Of a DNA stretch of 64,000 nt, positions 39,756-47,826 are shown in pieces (position 1 is the first letter of the stretch; each line of letters starts with the position of its first letter). The notes under the pieces were generated by a model, which had not been told where the DNA came from, did no database searches, and saw nothing but the letters and a program-made list of their open reading frames with translations. Source of the stretch: Streptomyces filipinensis. GTDB lineage: Bacteria; Actinomycetota; Actinomycetes; Streptomycetales; Streptomycetaceae. Position numbers and translations under genes: made by a program. Location: assembly GCF_014649495.1 (NCBI RefSeq), contig NZ_BMTD01000001.1, forward strand, positions 806,001 through 870,000, in the 5' to 3' direction.

Positions 39756-40495
39756 ACGCCGCGCCCGCCGACCAGATCCGACTCCTCGACGTCCAGGGCC
39801 TCGACGTCCGCCTGCAGCAGCTGGCGCACAAGCGGAAGTCGCTGCCCGAGCACGTCGAGATCGAGTCGCTGAACAAGGACCTCACGCAGCTGCGGGACCT
39901 GCTCGTCGCCGCGCAGACCGAGGAGAGCGACACGGCCCGCGAGCAGACCAAGGCCGAGCAGGACGTGGACCAGGTGCGCCAGCGCGCCGCCCGCGACCAG
40001 CAGCGCCTGGACTCCGGCGCGGTCACCTCGCCGAAGGACCTGTCCAACCTCCAGCACGAGATCGCGTCCCTCGCCAAGCGGCAGGGCGACCTGGAGGACG
40101 TGGTCCTGGAGGTCATGGAGCGCCGCGAGGCCGCGCAGGAGCGGGTGACCGAACTGACCGAGCGGGTCGCCTCCGTCCAGTCGAAGATCGACGACGCGAC
40201 CGGGCGCCGGGACGCCGCGTTCGAGGAGATCGACGGCGAGACCGCCTCGGTGACGAAGGAGCGCGAGGTCGTCGCGGCCGCCATCCCCGCCGACCTGCTC
40301 AAGCTCTACGACAAGCTGCGCGTGCAGCAGGGCGGCATCGGCGCGGCGAAGCTGTACGCCCGCACCTGCCAGGGCTGCCGGCAGGAGCTGGCGATCACCG
40401 AGCTGAGCGAGATCCGCGCGGCCGCGCCGGACGCCGTGGTGCGCTGCGAGAACTGCAGCCGCATCCTGGTGCGTACGGCCGAGTCGGGTCTGTAA
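39752..40495 (+). CDS. Coiled-coil C4 zinc-ribbon protein (CdsZ/Rv2229c type)
   Basis: This 247-residue protein has a long coiled coil (residues 20-175, rich in Glu/Lys/Gln heptads such as LKRQ and VTELTERVASVQ). It ends in a zinc ribbon with CQGCRQEL and CENCSRIL. Homologues are linked to RNA or DNA processing and septum/wall functions in mycobacteria; the role is not settled. It starts with CTG at 39752-39754, overlapping the Nif3 TGA (CTGA). No ATG or GTG fits the conserved N-terminus (NAAPADQIRLLDVQ), so the non-standard start is the best choice. Confidence 0.9.
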   Translation: MNAAPADQIRLLDVQGLDVRLQQLAHKRKSLPEHVEIESLNKDLTQLRDLLVAAQTEESDTAREQTKAEQDVDQVRQRAARDQQRLDSGAVTSPKDLSNLQHEIASLAKRQGDLEDVVLEVMERREAAQERVTELTERVASVQSKIDDATGRRDAAFEEIDGETASVTKEREVVAAAIPADLLKLYDKLRVQQGGIGAAKLYARTCQGCRQELAITELSEIRAAAPDAVVRCENCSRILVRTAESGL

Positions 40496-40517
40496 GAGTC
40501 GGTAAGGGGCTTGCGGG

Positions 40518-41861
40518 GTGCGGGAGTTCATCGTCGAGGCGGACGGCGGGTCGCGGGGCAACCCGGGGCCCGCGGGCTACGGGGCGGTCGTCCTCGACGG
40601 GGCCACGGGTGAGCCCCTGACGGAGGCGGCGGAGTACATCGGCGTCGCCACGAACAACGTGGCCGAGTACCGGGGCCTTCTGGCCGGCCTGCGCGCAGCC
40701 CACGCCCTCGACCCCTCGGCGCGGGTCCACGTCCGCATGGACTCCAAGCTGGTCGTCGAGCAGATGTCGGGCCGCTGGAAGATCAAGCACCCCGACATGA
40801 AGCCCCTGGCGACCCAGGCGAGGGCGGTCTTCCCCCCGGACCAGGTCACCTACGAGTGGATCCCCCGCGAACAGAACAAGTACGCGGACCGCTTGGCGAA
40901 CGAGGCGATGGACGCGGGCGCCAAGGGCCGGCAGTGGTCCCCGTCGGAGTCGAGGGCGGCCCTGGACACTCCGCCCGCCGTTCCCGAGCCGTCGGGCCCG
41001 CCGGGCGACGCGGCCGCGGGCGCGGCCCGGGCGCGTGCCGCGCTGGCGCAGGGGCGGGCGGCCGACCCGGCTGCGGGCGGTCGGGCCGCCGGGGCGGCCC
41101 GGGCGGGCGAGGGGGATGCCCCCGCGGTGCAGGAGAAGCCGGGCGTGGAGCAGGCACCCGACGGCGAGCGGCGGCCCGCCGCTCCCGCCGAGGAGCGCCG
41201 CTCGACGCCGGGCTGGAGCAGCGCCCCCGACCTCGGCGCCCCCGCCACCTTCGTCCTCCTGCGCCACGGCGAGACCCCCCTCACGCCCCAGAAACGCTTC
41301 TCCGGCAGCGGCGGCACCGACCCCGCCCTCTCCGAGGTGGGCCGCGAACAGGCCCGCCGGGTCGCCGAGGCACTCGCCAGGCGCGGCACCATCCAGACCG
41401 TCCTGGCCTCCCCGCTCACCCGTACCCGCGAGACAGCCGCCGTCGTCGCCGCCCGCCTCGGCCTTGAGGTGACGATCGAGGACGGCCTGCGCGAGACGGA
41501 CTTCGGCGCCTGGGAGGGTCTCACCTTCGCTGAGGTCCGCGAGCGCTACCCGGACGACCTGAACGCCTGGCTCGCCGACCCGGAGGCCCACCCCACCGGC
41601 GGCGGTGAGAGCTTCGCCGAGACGGCCGCCCGGATCGCCGCCACCCGCGACAAGCTCGTCGCGGCCCACGCGGGCCGCACGGTCCTGCTGGTCACCCACG
41701 TCACCCCGATCAAGACCTTCGTCCGCCTCGCCCTCGGCGCCCCGCCCGAGTCCCTGTTCCGCATGGAGCTGTCGGCGGCCTCCCTCTCGGCGGTGGCGTA
41801 CTACGCGGACGGCAACGCGAGCGTGCGGCTCCTCAACGACACGTCCCCTCTGCGTCCCTGA
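40518..41861 (+). CDS. Bifunctional RNase H / acid phosphatase (SCO2299 type)
   Basis: This 447-residue protein has RNase HI in residues 1-135 with the acidic active site: Asp in EADGGSRGNPG, Glu in NNVAEYRGL, Asp in VRMDSKLVV and Asp in KYADRLANEA. An Ala/Pro/Gly-rich linker (about 145-235) leads to a histidine-phosphatase domain with RHGET and the second His in LLVTHVTPIKTF. It matches S. coelicolor SCO2299 and mycobacterial Rv2228c, for which both activities are known from published work. GTG start at 40518. Its end overlaps the convergent eda gene by 29 bases. Confidence 0.94.
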   Translation: MREFIVEADGGSRGNPGPAGYGAVVLDGATGEPLTEAAEYIGVATNNVAEYRGLLAGLRAAHALDPSARVHVRMDSKLVVEQMSGRWKIKHPDMKPLATQARAVFPPDQVTYEWIPREQNKYADRLANEAMDAGAKGRQWSPSESRAALDTPPAVPEPSGPPGDAAAGAARARAALAQGRAADPAAGGRAAGAARAGEGDAPAVQEKPGVEQAPDGERRPAAPAEERRSTPGWSSAPDLGAPATFVLLRHGETPLTPQKRFSGSGGTDPALSEVGREQARRVAEALARRGTIQTVLASPLTRTRETAAVVAARLGLEVTIEDGLRETDFGAWEGLTFAEVRERYPDDLNAWLADPEAHPTGGGESFAETAARIAATRDKLVAAHAGRTVLLVTHVTPIKTFVRLALGAPPESLFRMELSAASLSAVAYYADGNASVRLLNDTSPLRP

Positions 41862-42513
41862 CCCCGGCGCGCCCGCCGAGCGCCGCCGCGCCCCGCGCCA
41901 GCTCCTCGATCCGCGTCCAGTCCCCGGCGGCCACCGCGTCCGCCGGGACCATCCAACTGCCGCCCACACAGCCCACGTTGGGCAGGGCGAGATACTCCGG
42001 CGCGGTCGTCGGCCCGATCCCGCCGGTCGGGCAGAAGCGGGCCTGCGGCAACGGCGCGGCCAGCGACTTCAGAAAGGCCGTACCGCCCGCCGCCTGCGCC
42101 GGGAAGAACTTCATCTCCCGCACCCCGCGCTCCAGCAGCGCCACGACCTCCGAGGTGGTCGACACCCCGGGCAGGAACGGCACCCCGGCCCCGCGCATCG
42201 CCACCAGCAGTGCCTCTGTCCACCCCGGGCTGACCAGGAACCCCGCCCCCGCCGCCGTACCCGCGGCCACCTGCTCCGGCGTGATCACCGTGCCCGCGCC
42301 GACCAGGGCCCGCGGCACCTCGGCGGCGATCGCGCGGATCGCGTCCAGTGCCGCCGGCGTCCGCAGCGTCACCTCGATCGCCGGCAGCCCGCCCGCCACC
42401 AGCGCCCGCGCCAGCGGTACGGCGTCGGCGGCGTCGGAGACGACCACCACGGGGACGACGGGCGCGAGATCCAGCACGGAGGCGGCCGAGGAGGAGGGCA
42501 GCGGTGAGGTCAT
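41833..42513 (-). CDS. eda: KDPG / 4-hydroxy-2-oxoglutarate aldolase
   Basis: This 226-residue TIM-barrel protein has the general-base Glu in AIEVTLRTP and the Schiff-base Lys in REMKFFPAQAAGG. CPTGGIGP near the C-terminus holds the phosphate. It cleaves 2-keto-3-deoxy-6-phosphogluconate to pyruvate and glyceraldehyde-3-phosphate (Entner-Doudoroff and sugar-acid routes). No Entner-Doudoroff dehydratase is in this window. ATG 42511-42513 is the last of three in-frame Met codons and has GTGGGG before it. A 13-bp perfect inverted repeat lies 24 bases upstream of this ATG. Confidence 0.92.
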   Translation of the reverse strand: MTSPLPSSSAASVLDLAPVVPVVVVSDAADAVPLARALVAGGLPAIEVTLRTPAALDAIRAIAAEVPRALVGAGTVITPEQVAAGTAAGAGFLVSPGWTEALLVAMRGAGVPFLPGVSTTSEVVALLERGVREMKFFPAQAAGGTAFLKSLAAPLPQARFCPTGGIGPTTAPEYLALPNVGCVGGSWMVPADAVAAGDWTRIEELARGAAALGGRAGVRDAEGTCR

Positions 42514-42536
42514 GCCCCACATCGTGCCCATGTGGT

Positions 42537-42568
42537 GCAGCATGCGCAAAGAGCGTTGCGCATGCTGC
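42537..42568 (-). promoter_or_regulatory. 13-bp perfect inverted repeat in the eda leader
   Basis: GCAGCATGCGCAA (42537-42549) and TTGCGCATGCTGC (42556-42568) form a perfect dyad with a 6-base spacer. A second hairpin, CCACAT with ATGTGG, follows nearer the start codon. It may be an operator for a sugar-acid regulator or a leader hairpin controlling eda. Confidence 0.65.
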
Positions 42569-42593
42569 AATGGAGTCGGGTGGGTGGCGGTGT

Positions 42594-43388
42594 CTAGTGG
42601 ATCTCCTCCACCAGCACATCCAGCGCCCACGGCTTCCCGGCCTTCACCGGCGCCTGGGCCTCCACCTCGTGCCCGAGCTCCCGCAGTGCCTCCACCAGCT
42701 CGGCCGGGTCCCTCGGCGCCGCACCGGCCGTCAGCAGGGTCCGTACCATCCGGCCCTTGGTCGCCTTGTTGAAGTGGCTGACGACCTTCCGGGTCGGCGC
42801 GTGCAGCACCCGCACGGTCGCCGTCCGCCCCGCGACCTCCCCCTTCGGCCGCCAGGCCGCCGCGTAGGCGGACGAGCGCAGGTCCAGCACCAGTCCGTCC
42901 CCGGCCACCTCCGGCAGCACCTCGGCCATCGGCGCCCGCCAGTGCCCGGCCAGCGCGCCGAGCGCCGGCAGCTTCACACCCATCGAGCAGCGGTAGGAGG
43001 GGATGCGGTCCGTCACCCGCACCGCGCCCCACAGGCCGGAGAACACCAGCAGTGAGTCCGCCGCGCGCCGCCGCGCCGCCGCGTCCAGCGTGGCCAGACC
43101 GAGGGCGTCGTAGAGCACACCGGTGTAGATCTCCCCGGCGGGGCGGGCGCCGGCCGTACGCAGCCGGGCGTTCTTCGCGACCTCGCCGCGCAGTCCCTCG
43201 CTCAGCCCGAGCACCTCGCGCGCCTTCTCGTTCTGGTCGGGGTCCCCGGCGCACAGCTCGACCAGCTCGGTGAGCACGGCCTCGCGTGCGGCGGTCAGCC
43301 CCGGCAGGGACAGCGCCGCGAGCTCCAGCGGGGCTCCTTCACCCGAGTTCGCCTTGCCTTCCGAGGGCGGCAGCAGGACCAGCAACAC
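42594..43388 (-). CDS. yaaA: YaaA-family (DUF328) peroxide-stress protein
   Basis: This 264-residue protein opens with VLLVLLPPSEGKANSGEG. It contains LLVFSGLWGAVRVTDRIPSYRCSMGVKL and HFNKATKGRMVRTLL, the diagnostic YaaA stretches with conserved Lys/Asn and Ser/Arg. E. coli YaaA lowers intracellular iron after peroxide stress and has a DNA-binding fold; that role is assumed here. GTG 43386-43388; the upstream frame has no family match. It ends 80 bases before eda on the same strand, with a strong inverted repeat in the gap, so eda may be separately controlled. Confidence 0.88.
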   Translation of the reverse strand: MLLVLLPPSEGKANSGEGAPLELAALSLPGLTAAREAVLTELVELCAGDPDQNEKAREVLGLSEGLRGEVAKNARLRTAGARPAGEIYTGVLYDALGLATLDAAARRRAADSLLVFSGLWGAVRVTDRIPSYRCSMGVKLPALGALAGHWRAPMAEVLPEVAGDGLVLDLRSSAYAAAWRPKGEVAGRTATVRVLHAPTRKVVSHFNKATKGRMVRTLLTAGAAPRDPAELVEALRELGHEVEAQAPVKAGKPWALDVLVEEIH

Positions 43389-43459
43389 GTACTCCTCACG
43401 TAGACCTCCGCGACAGCGTACGGCGTGCCGCCCACCCGCCCGCGCCCTACGCTCGCTGT

Positions 43460-44893
43460 ATGCCCCGCCGCAAGATCCGCGTGACCGGCGCCCCCGAGGC
43501 CCCGTTGCGGGCCGCCCTCGCCGCGCTGCGCGCCGAGCTCGGCCTCCCGGCGGACTTCCCGCCCAAGGCCCGGGCCGAGGCCGAGCGCGCGGCGAAGGCA
43601 CCCGTCCTGCCGTCGTACGACGCCACGGACATCCCCTTCTTCACCCTCGACCCCCCGGCCTCCCTGGACCTCGACCAGGCCACCCACCTGTCGCGGCGGG
43701 GCACCGGTTACCGGGTCCGGTACGCCATCGCCGACGTCGCCGCCTTCGTCGTACCCGGCAAGGAGCTGGACGCACAGGCGCACCGGCGGGTGAACACCCT
43801 GTACTTCCCGGACGAGAGGATCCCGCTGCACCCCGCCGTGCTCGGCGAGGGCGCGGCCAGCCTGCTGCCGGACCAGGTCCGGCCCGCCGCCCTCTGGACG
43901 ATCGACCTGGACGCGGAGGGCCGGACCGTCGCCGTCGACGTGCGCCGCGCCCTGGTCCGCAGCCGCGCCAGGCTCGACTACGCGCAGGCGCAGAAGCGGA
44001 TCGACGCCGGCACCGCCGAGGAACCCCTCGCGCTGCTCAAGGAGATCGGCGAGGCCCGGGAACGGCAGGAGACCGAGCGCGGAGGCATCTCCCTGAACGT
44101 GCCCGAGCAGGAGATCACCGAGCAGGACCACACCTATGTCCTGGGCTACCGCTCTCCGCTGCCCGCCGAGGGCTGGAACGCCCAGCTCTCGCTGCTCACC
44201 GGCATGGCCGCCGCCGAGCTGATGCTCGCCCACGGCACCGGCGTCCTGCGCACCCTCCCGGCCGCCCCCGACGGCGCCGTCGCCCGGCTGCGCCGCACCG
44301 CCACCGCCCTGCGCGTCGACTGGCCGCACCATGTCTCCTACGCCGCGCTGATCCGCACCCTCGATCCGCACGACACCCGTCACGCGGCCTTCCTCCAGGA
44401 GTGCACGACTCTGCTGCGCGGCGCCGGCTACACGGTGTTCCGTGACGGCGTCCTCCCCGCGATCACCACCCACGCCGCGGTCGCCGCCCCCTACACGCAC
44501 TGCACGGCCCCACTGCGCCGGCTCGCCGACCGCTACGCGTCCGAGATCTGTCTCGCCGCCGTCGCCGGCCTGCCGCCGCCCGACTGGGTGCTCGCCGCGC
44601 TCGACGCGCTGCCCCGGCGGATGGCCGACGGCTCCCGCATCGCCGGCACGGTCGAGCGCGAGTGCGTGGACATCGTGGAGGCGGCCCTGCTCAAGGACCG
44701 GGTCGGGGACGTCTTCGACGGCTGCGTGGTGGAGATCGACGAACGCCGGCCCACGGTGGGCACCGTGCAGGTGGACTCGCCCGCGGTCATCGGCCGGATC
44801 GAGGGCGACCGGCTGCCGCTCGGCGAACGCCTGCGGGTACGGCTCAGCCGGGCCGACCCGGGCACGACGAAGATCGTCTTCACCGTGGCGTGA
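43460..44893 (+). CDS. RNB-domain (RNase II/R family) ribonuclease
   Basis: This 477-residue protein has the catalytic RNB core DIPFFTLDPPASLDLDQATHL, with spaced aspartates for two Mg ions, and AIADVAAFV, RVNTLYFPDERIPL and PYTHCTAPLRRLADRYA. The N-terminal cold-shock domains of RNase II are absent and the S1-like tail is short (VFDGCVVEIDERRPTVGTVQ), giving the compact actinobacterial form. It degrades RNA 3' to 5'. ATG 43460 has no clear Shine-Dalgarno sequence, so it may be leaderless. It overlaps the convergent PH-domain gene by 14 bases. Confidence 0.9.
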   Translation: MPRRKIRVTGAPEAPLRAALAALRAELGLPADFPPKARAEAERAAKAPVLPSYDATDIPFFTLDPPASLDLDQATHLSRRGTGYRVRYAIADVAAFVVPGKELDAQAHRRVNTLYFPDERIPLHPAVLGEGAASLLPDQVRPAALWTIDLDAEGRTVAVDVRRALVRSRARLDYAQAQKRIDAGTAEEPLALLKEIGEARERQETERGGISLNVPEQEITEQDHTYVLGYRSPLPAEGWNAQLSLLTGMAAAELMLAHGTGVLRTLPAAPDGAVARLRRTATALRVDWPHHVSYAALIRTLDPHDTRHAAFLQECTTLLRGAGYTVFRDGVLPAITTHAAVAAPYTHCTAPLRRLADRYASEICLAAVAGLPPPDWVLAALDALPRRMADGSRIAGTVERECVDIVEAALLKDRVGDVFDGCVVEIDERRPTVGTVQVDSPAVIGRIEGDRLPLGERLRVRLSRADPGTTKIVFTVA

Positions 44894-45455
44894 GGGCCCG
44901 GACGAGGCCGCCGGGGTCGTCGGCGTGCAGCCGCACCGTGCTCACCTGCCGGGACCCGCCGAGGAACGACCGGTGTGCGACGGGTGCGGTCAGCTCCAGC
45001 TCGACCGACGTCTGTGAACCGACCGCGAGGTCGAGCACGCCGTCCGCCGGCTCGTGCGTCATCCGCGTACGGCGGCGTACGGCGGCGATCGCGTCCAGCG
45101 GGATCCACAGGTCCACATGGGCGCCGTACCGCACCCGCAGGGCCTTGTCGGTCAGCACGTGCGGGCGGACCACACAGGCCGCGTGCAGGCCGATGACGAA
45201 CAGCACGGTGTAGACGTCCAGCACCAGTAGGACGTCGTGCGCGGTGGGCATGTCGCGGAGCATCACCGACACGCCGACCGTCTCGACGACGCACACGAAG
45301 GCCAGCCCCGCCATCGTGGCGCCCTGCCCGCGCGTGTACCCGAACGCCCGCCCACCGGCGGTGCCCTCGGTGCGCCGGGCCAGCCACAGCACCAGACCGG
45401 CGAAGAGGCGGGCCTCGTGCCGCGCCAGACGACCCGCTGTCCTCAGCATCCTCAT
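44880..45455 (-). CDS. PH-domain-like membrane protein
   Basis: This 191-residue protein has a basic N-terminus, two close transmembrane helices (GATMAGLAFVCVVETVGVSVML and VLLVLDVYTVLFVIGLHAACVV) and a cytoplasmic PH-like beta domain (ALRVRYGAHVDLWIPLDAIAAVRRR, VLDLAVGSQTSVELELTAP). The layout resembles bPH2/YdbT-like domains. ATG overlaps the MerR stop (ATGA), so it is expressed with the MerR regulator at 45452-46198 and is its likely target. Function unknown. Confidence 0.8.
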   Translation of the reverse strand: MRMLRTAGRLARHEARLFAGLVLWLARRTEGTAGGRAFGYTRGQGATMAGLAFVCVVETVGVSVMLRDMPTAHDVLLVLDVYTVLFVIGLHAACVVRPHVLTDKALRVRYGAHVDLWIPLDAIAAVRRRTRMTHEPADGVLDLAVGSQTSVELELTAPVAHRSFLGGSRQVSTVRLHADDPGGLVRALTPR

Positions 45456-46198
45456 CTCCCCTCCTCCGCGAGGATATTGAGCGCACGGCGGATCACCTCG
45501 GCCTGGGCGGGCGCGAAGTCCGCGTACAGGGCGCGCAGGACGGCGTGGTCGGGGTGGACCGGGCCGGCCGGCAGCAGTCCCGCGGGAATGCAGCCGGCCA
45601 GGGTCCGTGCGGCCACCGCCACGCGCGGGTCGTCCGGTCCGGCGTCCGCGAGGGCGTCGAGCAGCGCGTGCGCCTCGCGGGTCCGCGCCAGTGCGTCCGG
45701 GTCCTCCAGGACGCCGCGCAGCGCGGACAGCAGCCGCTCCCGTTGCTCGGGGGGTGCCCCGGTGTCGATCAGGGCGAGGATCTCGCGGTCCTTGGCGGCC
45801 GTGGGCGAGTCGCCACCGGACAACGAGCCGAACAGTTCGGCCAGTTGCGGCGAGACGGGCCCCTCGGCGGGCAGTTCCCCGGCGTCCAGCAGCGCCCGCA
45901 GCCGCTGCCGGCGCTCCCGGATCCCCGCCTCCTGCCGGGCCAGGTCCTCGTCCAGCTCGGTGAGCACCTCGACCAGGTCCTTCCCGGCGTCGTCGGCGAG
46001 CGCGTCCCGCACCTCGGCGAGACCCAGCCCCAGCTCGGTCAGCCGCCGGATCCGGGCGAGGACGACGGCGTGCCGGAGGGTGTAGTGCCGGTAGCCGTTG
46101 GACCTGCGCTCGGGTTCGGGCAGCAGGCCCAGGTGGTGGTAGTGCCGCACGGTGCGCGTCGTGACGCCGACGGCGGCGCCGAGTTCTCCGATCCGCAT
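45452..46198 (-). CDS. MerR-family transcriptional regulator
   Basis: This 248-residue protein has the MerR winged HTH in RIGELGAAVGVTTRTVRHYHHLGLLPEPERRSNGYRHYT. A dimerisation helix follows, with HAVVLARIRRLTELGLGLAEVRDALAD, and then a long C-terminal helical domain. There are no metal-binding cysteines, so it is of the drug- or ligand-sensing type. Its promoter (-35 TTGACC at 46230-46235, -10 TGTACT at 46205-46210) has the 19-base spacer that MerR proteins untwist, and the start point falls on the ATG. It controls itself and the coupled membrane protein gene. Confidence 0.9.
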   Translation of the reverse strand: MRIGELGAAVGVTTRTVRHYHHLGLLPEPERRSNGYRHYTLRHAVVLARIRRLTELGLGLAEVRDALADDAGKDLVEVLTELDEDLARQEAGIRERRQRLRALLDAGELPAEGPVSPQLAELFGSLSGGDSPTAAKDREILALIDTGAPPEQRERLLSALRGVLEDPDALARTREAHALLDALADAGPDDPRVAVAARTLAGCIPAGLLPAGPVHPDHAVLRALYADFAPAQAEVIRRALNILAEEGR

Positions 46199-46235
46199 GG
46201 GATCAGTACAGACGTTGACGTCGCGGCAGGGTCAA
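46199..46235 (-). promoter_or_regulatory. MerR-type promoter with 19-bp spacer, leaderless
   Basis: On the minus strand, TTGACC (46230-46235), a 19-base spacer containing the dyad GACGT-CA-ACGTC, and TGTACT (46205-46210) lie in the 33-bp gap after the FAD oxygenase gene. The -35 overlaps that gene's stop codon. The expected start point is at 46198, the first base of the merR ATG. Confidence 0.75.
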
Positions 46236-47779
46236 GCGGAGACCGCCGGGGCGCCGAGCCAGCGCTCCAGGGACTCCGGCAGGCCCTTGCCGCCCTCGTC
46301 CTCGGCGGCCCAGGCCACGAACCCGTCCGGCCGCGCGAACAGCGCCCTGAGGCCGGACCGGTCCGGGCAGGCGAGCGTACGGACCTCCAGCCGGTCGCCG
46401 TACCCCTCGGCGTGGGCGCGCAGTGCGGCGTCGTCGGCGAGGTCGAGCAGCAGGGCGCGGCCGGAGTGCAGGTGGTCGCCGAGCCGGGTGCCGTCGGCCA
46501 GCACCAGGTCGGGGGCGCTGGCGCCGGTCAGCGGGTGGTCGCCGGGCAGGTCGTAGCGCTGCCATATGCCGGAGATCCGCGTGACGAGGTACGTCGTGCC
46601 GGTGGTGGTCAGCGCCAGGTCGGTGACCACCCGGCGCAGGGCGCGGGCGTGCCGGTCCGGGCGCATCACCGCGATCTGGGCGCGGGTCCAGTCGAGCACC
46701 CAGGCGCCGATCGGATGCCGCTCGGCGGTGTAGCTGTCCAGCAGGGACTCGGGTGCCGTGCCGCGTACGACGGCGGCCAGCTTCCACCCCAGGTTCATCG
46801 CGTCCCCGATGCCCAGGTTGAGCCCCTGCCCGCCGAACGGCGAGTGCACATGCGCGGCGTCGCCCGCGAGCAGCACCCGCCCCTTGCGGTAGTCGGTGGC
46901 CTGGCGGGCGTTGTCGGTGAAGCGGGTGGCGCTGACCACCTTGTCGACCGTGACCTCCGGCACGCCCGTGACCCGGCGCAGGCTGGCCTGCAGTTCCCCG
47001 GCGGTGAGGGGCGCCGAGCGGTCGGCCGGGGGCCTGTCGAACTCCACGGTGAGGATCCGGCCCGGGAAGGGTCCGTGCACATACGTGCCCACGTCGGTCG
47101 TGTTCCAGCCCGTTCCCAGCCGTTCGGCGCCGGTCAGCTCCACCACCGCCTGGTAGGCGGTGATCTCCGGGTCCGTGCCCGGGAAGTCGAAGCCGGCGAG
47201 CTTGCGGACGGTGCTGCGGCCGCCGTCGCAGCCGACCAGCCAGCCGGCGCGGACCGTTCCCTCGCCGGTGTGTACGGCGACCCCGTCCGCGTCGGCGTCG
47301 AAGCCGGTGAGCTCCACTCCCCGGCGCACCTCCACCCCGAGCCGCGCGGCCCGCCGGCCCAGGATCCGCTCCAGCTCGGCCTGGGGCACACCGAGTCCCA
47401 GGTCGGCCGCCGGGCCGGCGTCCGCCCATGCCGGGTCCGAGCCGTCGAAGAGATCGGAGTCCATGGGGATCCCGGCGAAGTGCCCGGCGAACTTGGGCGG
47501 GAGCTTGTCCCAGCGCTGTGGCGCGCCGCTCCCCCGGAAGGCCCGCAGCCGCTCCCGCGCCGCCTCCCACACCGCCGTCAGCTCGGGCAGCATTCCCCGG
47601 CGGTAGAAGGCGATCGCGCTCGGGATGTTGATCGCGCCCGCCTTGATCGTCTCGTCCACCTCGGTCAGCCGCTCCACGACCAGCACCCGCGCACCGCCGA
47701 GCCCCAGCTCACAGCCGAGGAAGAGCCCCACGGGCCCGGCACCCGCCACCACCACGTCGTACTCGGTCATCGTCGTCAT
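46232..47779 (-). CDS. FAD-dependent aromatic hydroxylase (PHBH / polyketide-oxygenase type)
   Basis: This 515-residue protein has FAD motifs GAGPVGLFLGCELGLGGARVLVVE (N-terminus), the DG motif in GWLVGCDGGRSTVRKLAG and the GD motif in LLAGDAAHVHSPFGGQGLNLGIGDAMNLGWKLA. The thioredoxin-like C-terminal third is present. This matches PHBH-fold flavoprotein hydroxylases of aromatic compounds, including tetracycline-inactivating and polyketide-tailoring enzymes. It is alone here, so detoxification of an aromatic compound sensed by the divergent TetR is the best guess. ATG 47777-47779, seven bases after a TATATT -10, so it is probably leaderless. Confidence 0.9.
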   Translation of the reverse strand: MTTMTEYDVVVAGAGPVGLFLGCELGLGGARVLVVERLTEVDETIKAGAINIPSAIAFYRRGMLPELTAVWEAARERLRAFRGSGAPQRWDKLPPKFAGHFAGIPMDSDLFDGSDPAWADAGPAADLGLGVPQAELERILGRRAARLGVEVRRGVELTGFDADADGVAVHTGEGTVRAGWLVGCDGGRSTVRKLAGFDFPGTDPEITAYQAVVELTGAERLGTGWNTTDVGTYVHGPFPGRILTVEFDRPPADRSAPLTAGELQASLRRVTGVPEVTVDKVVSATRFTDNARQATDYRKGRVLLAGDAAHVHSPFGGQGLNLGIGDAMNLGWKLAAVVRGTAPESLLDSYTAERHPIGAWVLDWTRAQIAVMRPDRHARALRRVVTDLALTTTGTTYLVTRISGIWQRYDLPGDHPLTGASAPDLVLADGTRLGDHLHSGRALLLDLADDAALRAHAEGYGDRLEVRTLACPDRSGLRALFARPDGFVAWAAEDEGGKGLPESLERWLGAPAVSA

Positions 47780-47826
47780 GGTGATCAATATAGTCACTAA
47801 AAGTTTTGAGCGGCTATAGTTTTCTC
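47780..47826. promoter_or_regulatory. Symmetric divergent leaderless promoters with central TetR-type operator
   Basis: A minus-strand -10 TATATT (plus 47787-47792) and a plus-strand -10 TATAGT (47815-47820) each sit six or seven bases before an ATG. Exactly midway lies the dyad CTAAAAGTTTTGAG (47797-47810, 10 of 14 symmetric); the symmetry continues over about 42 bp with 15 of 21 paired positions matching. One TetR dimer or pair would cover both promoters. Confidence 0.75.

Noticed and set aside
46232..47779. Polyketide tailoring hydroxylase in a biosynthetic cluster
   Set aside because: Family is right, but no polyketide synthase genes occur in the window; a TetR-controlled detoxification unit fits better.
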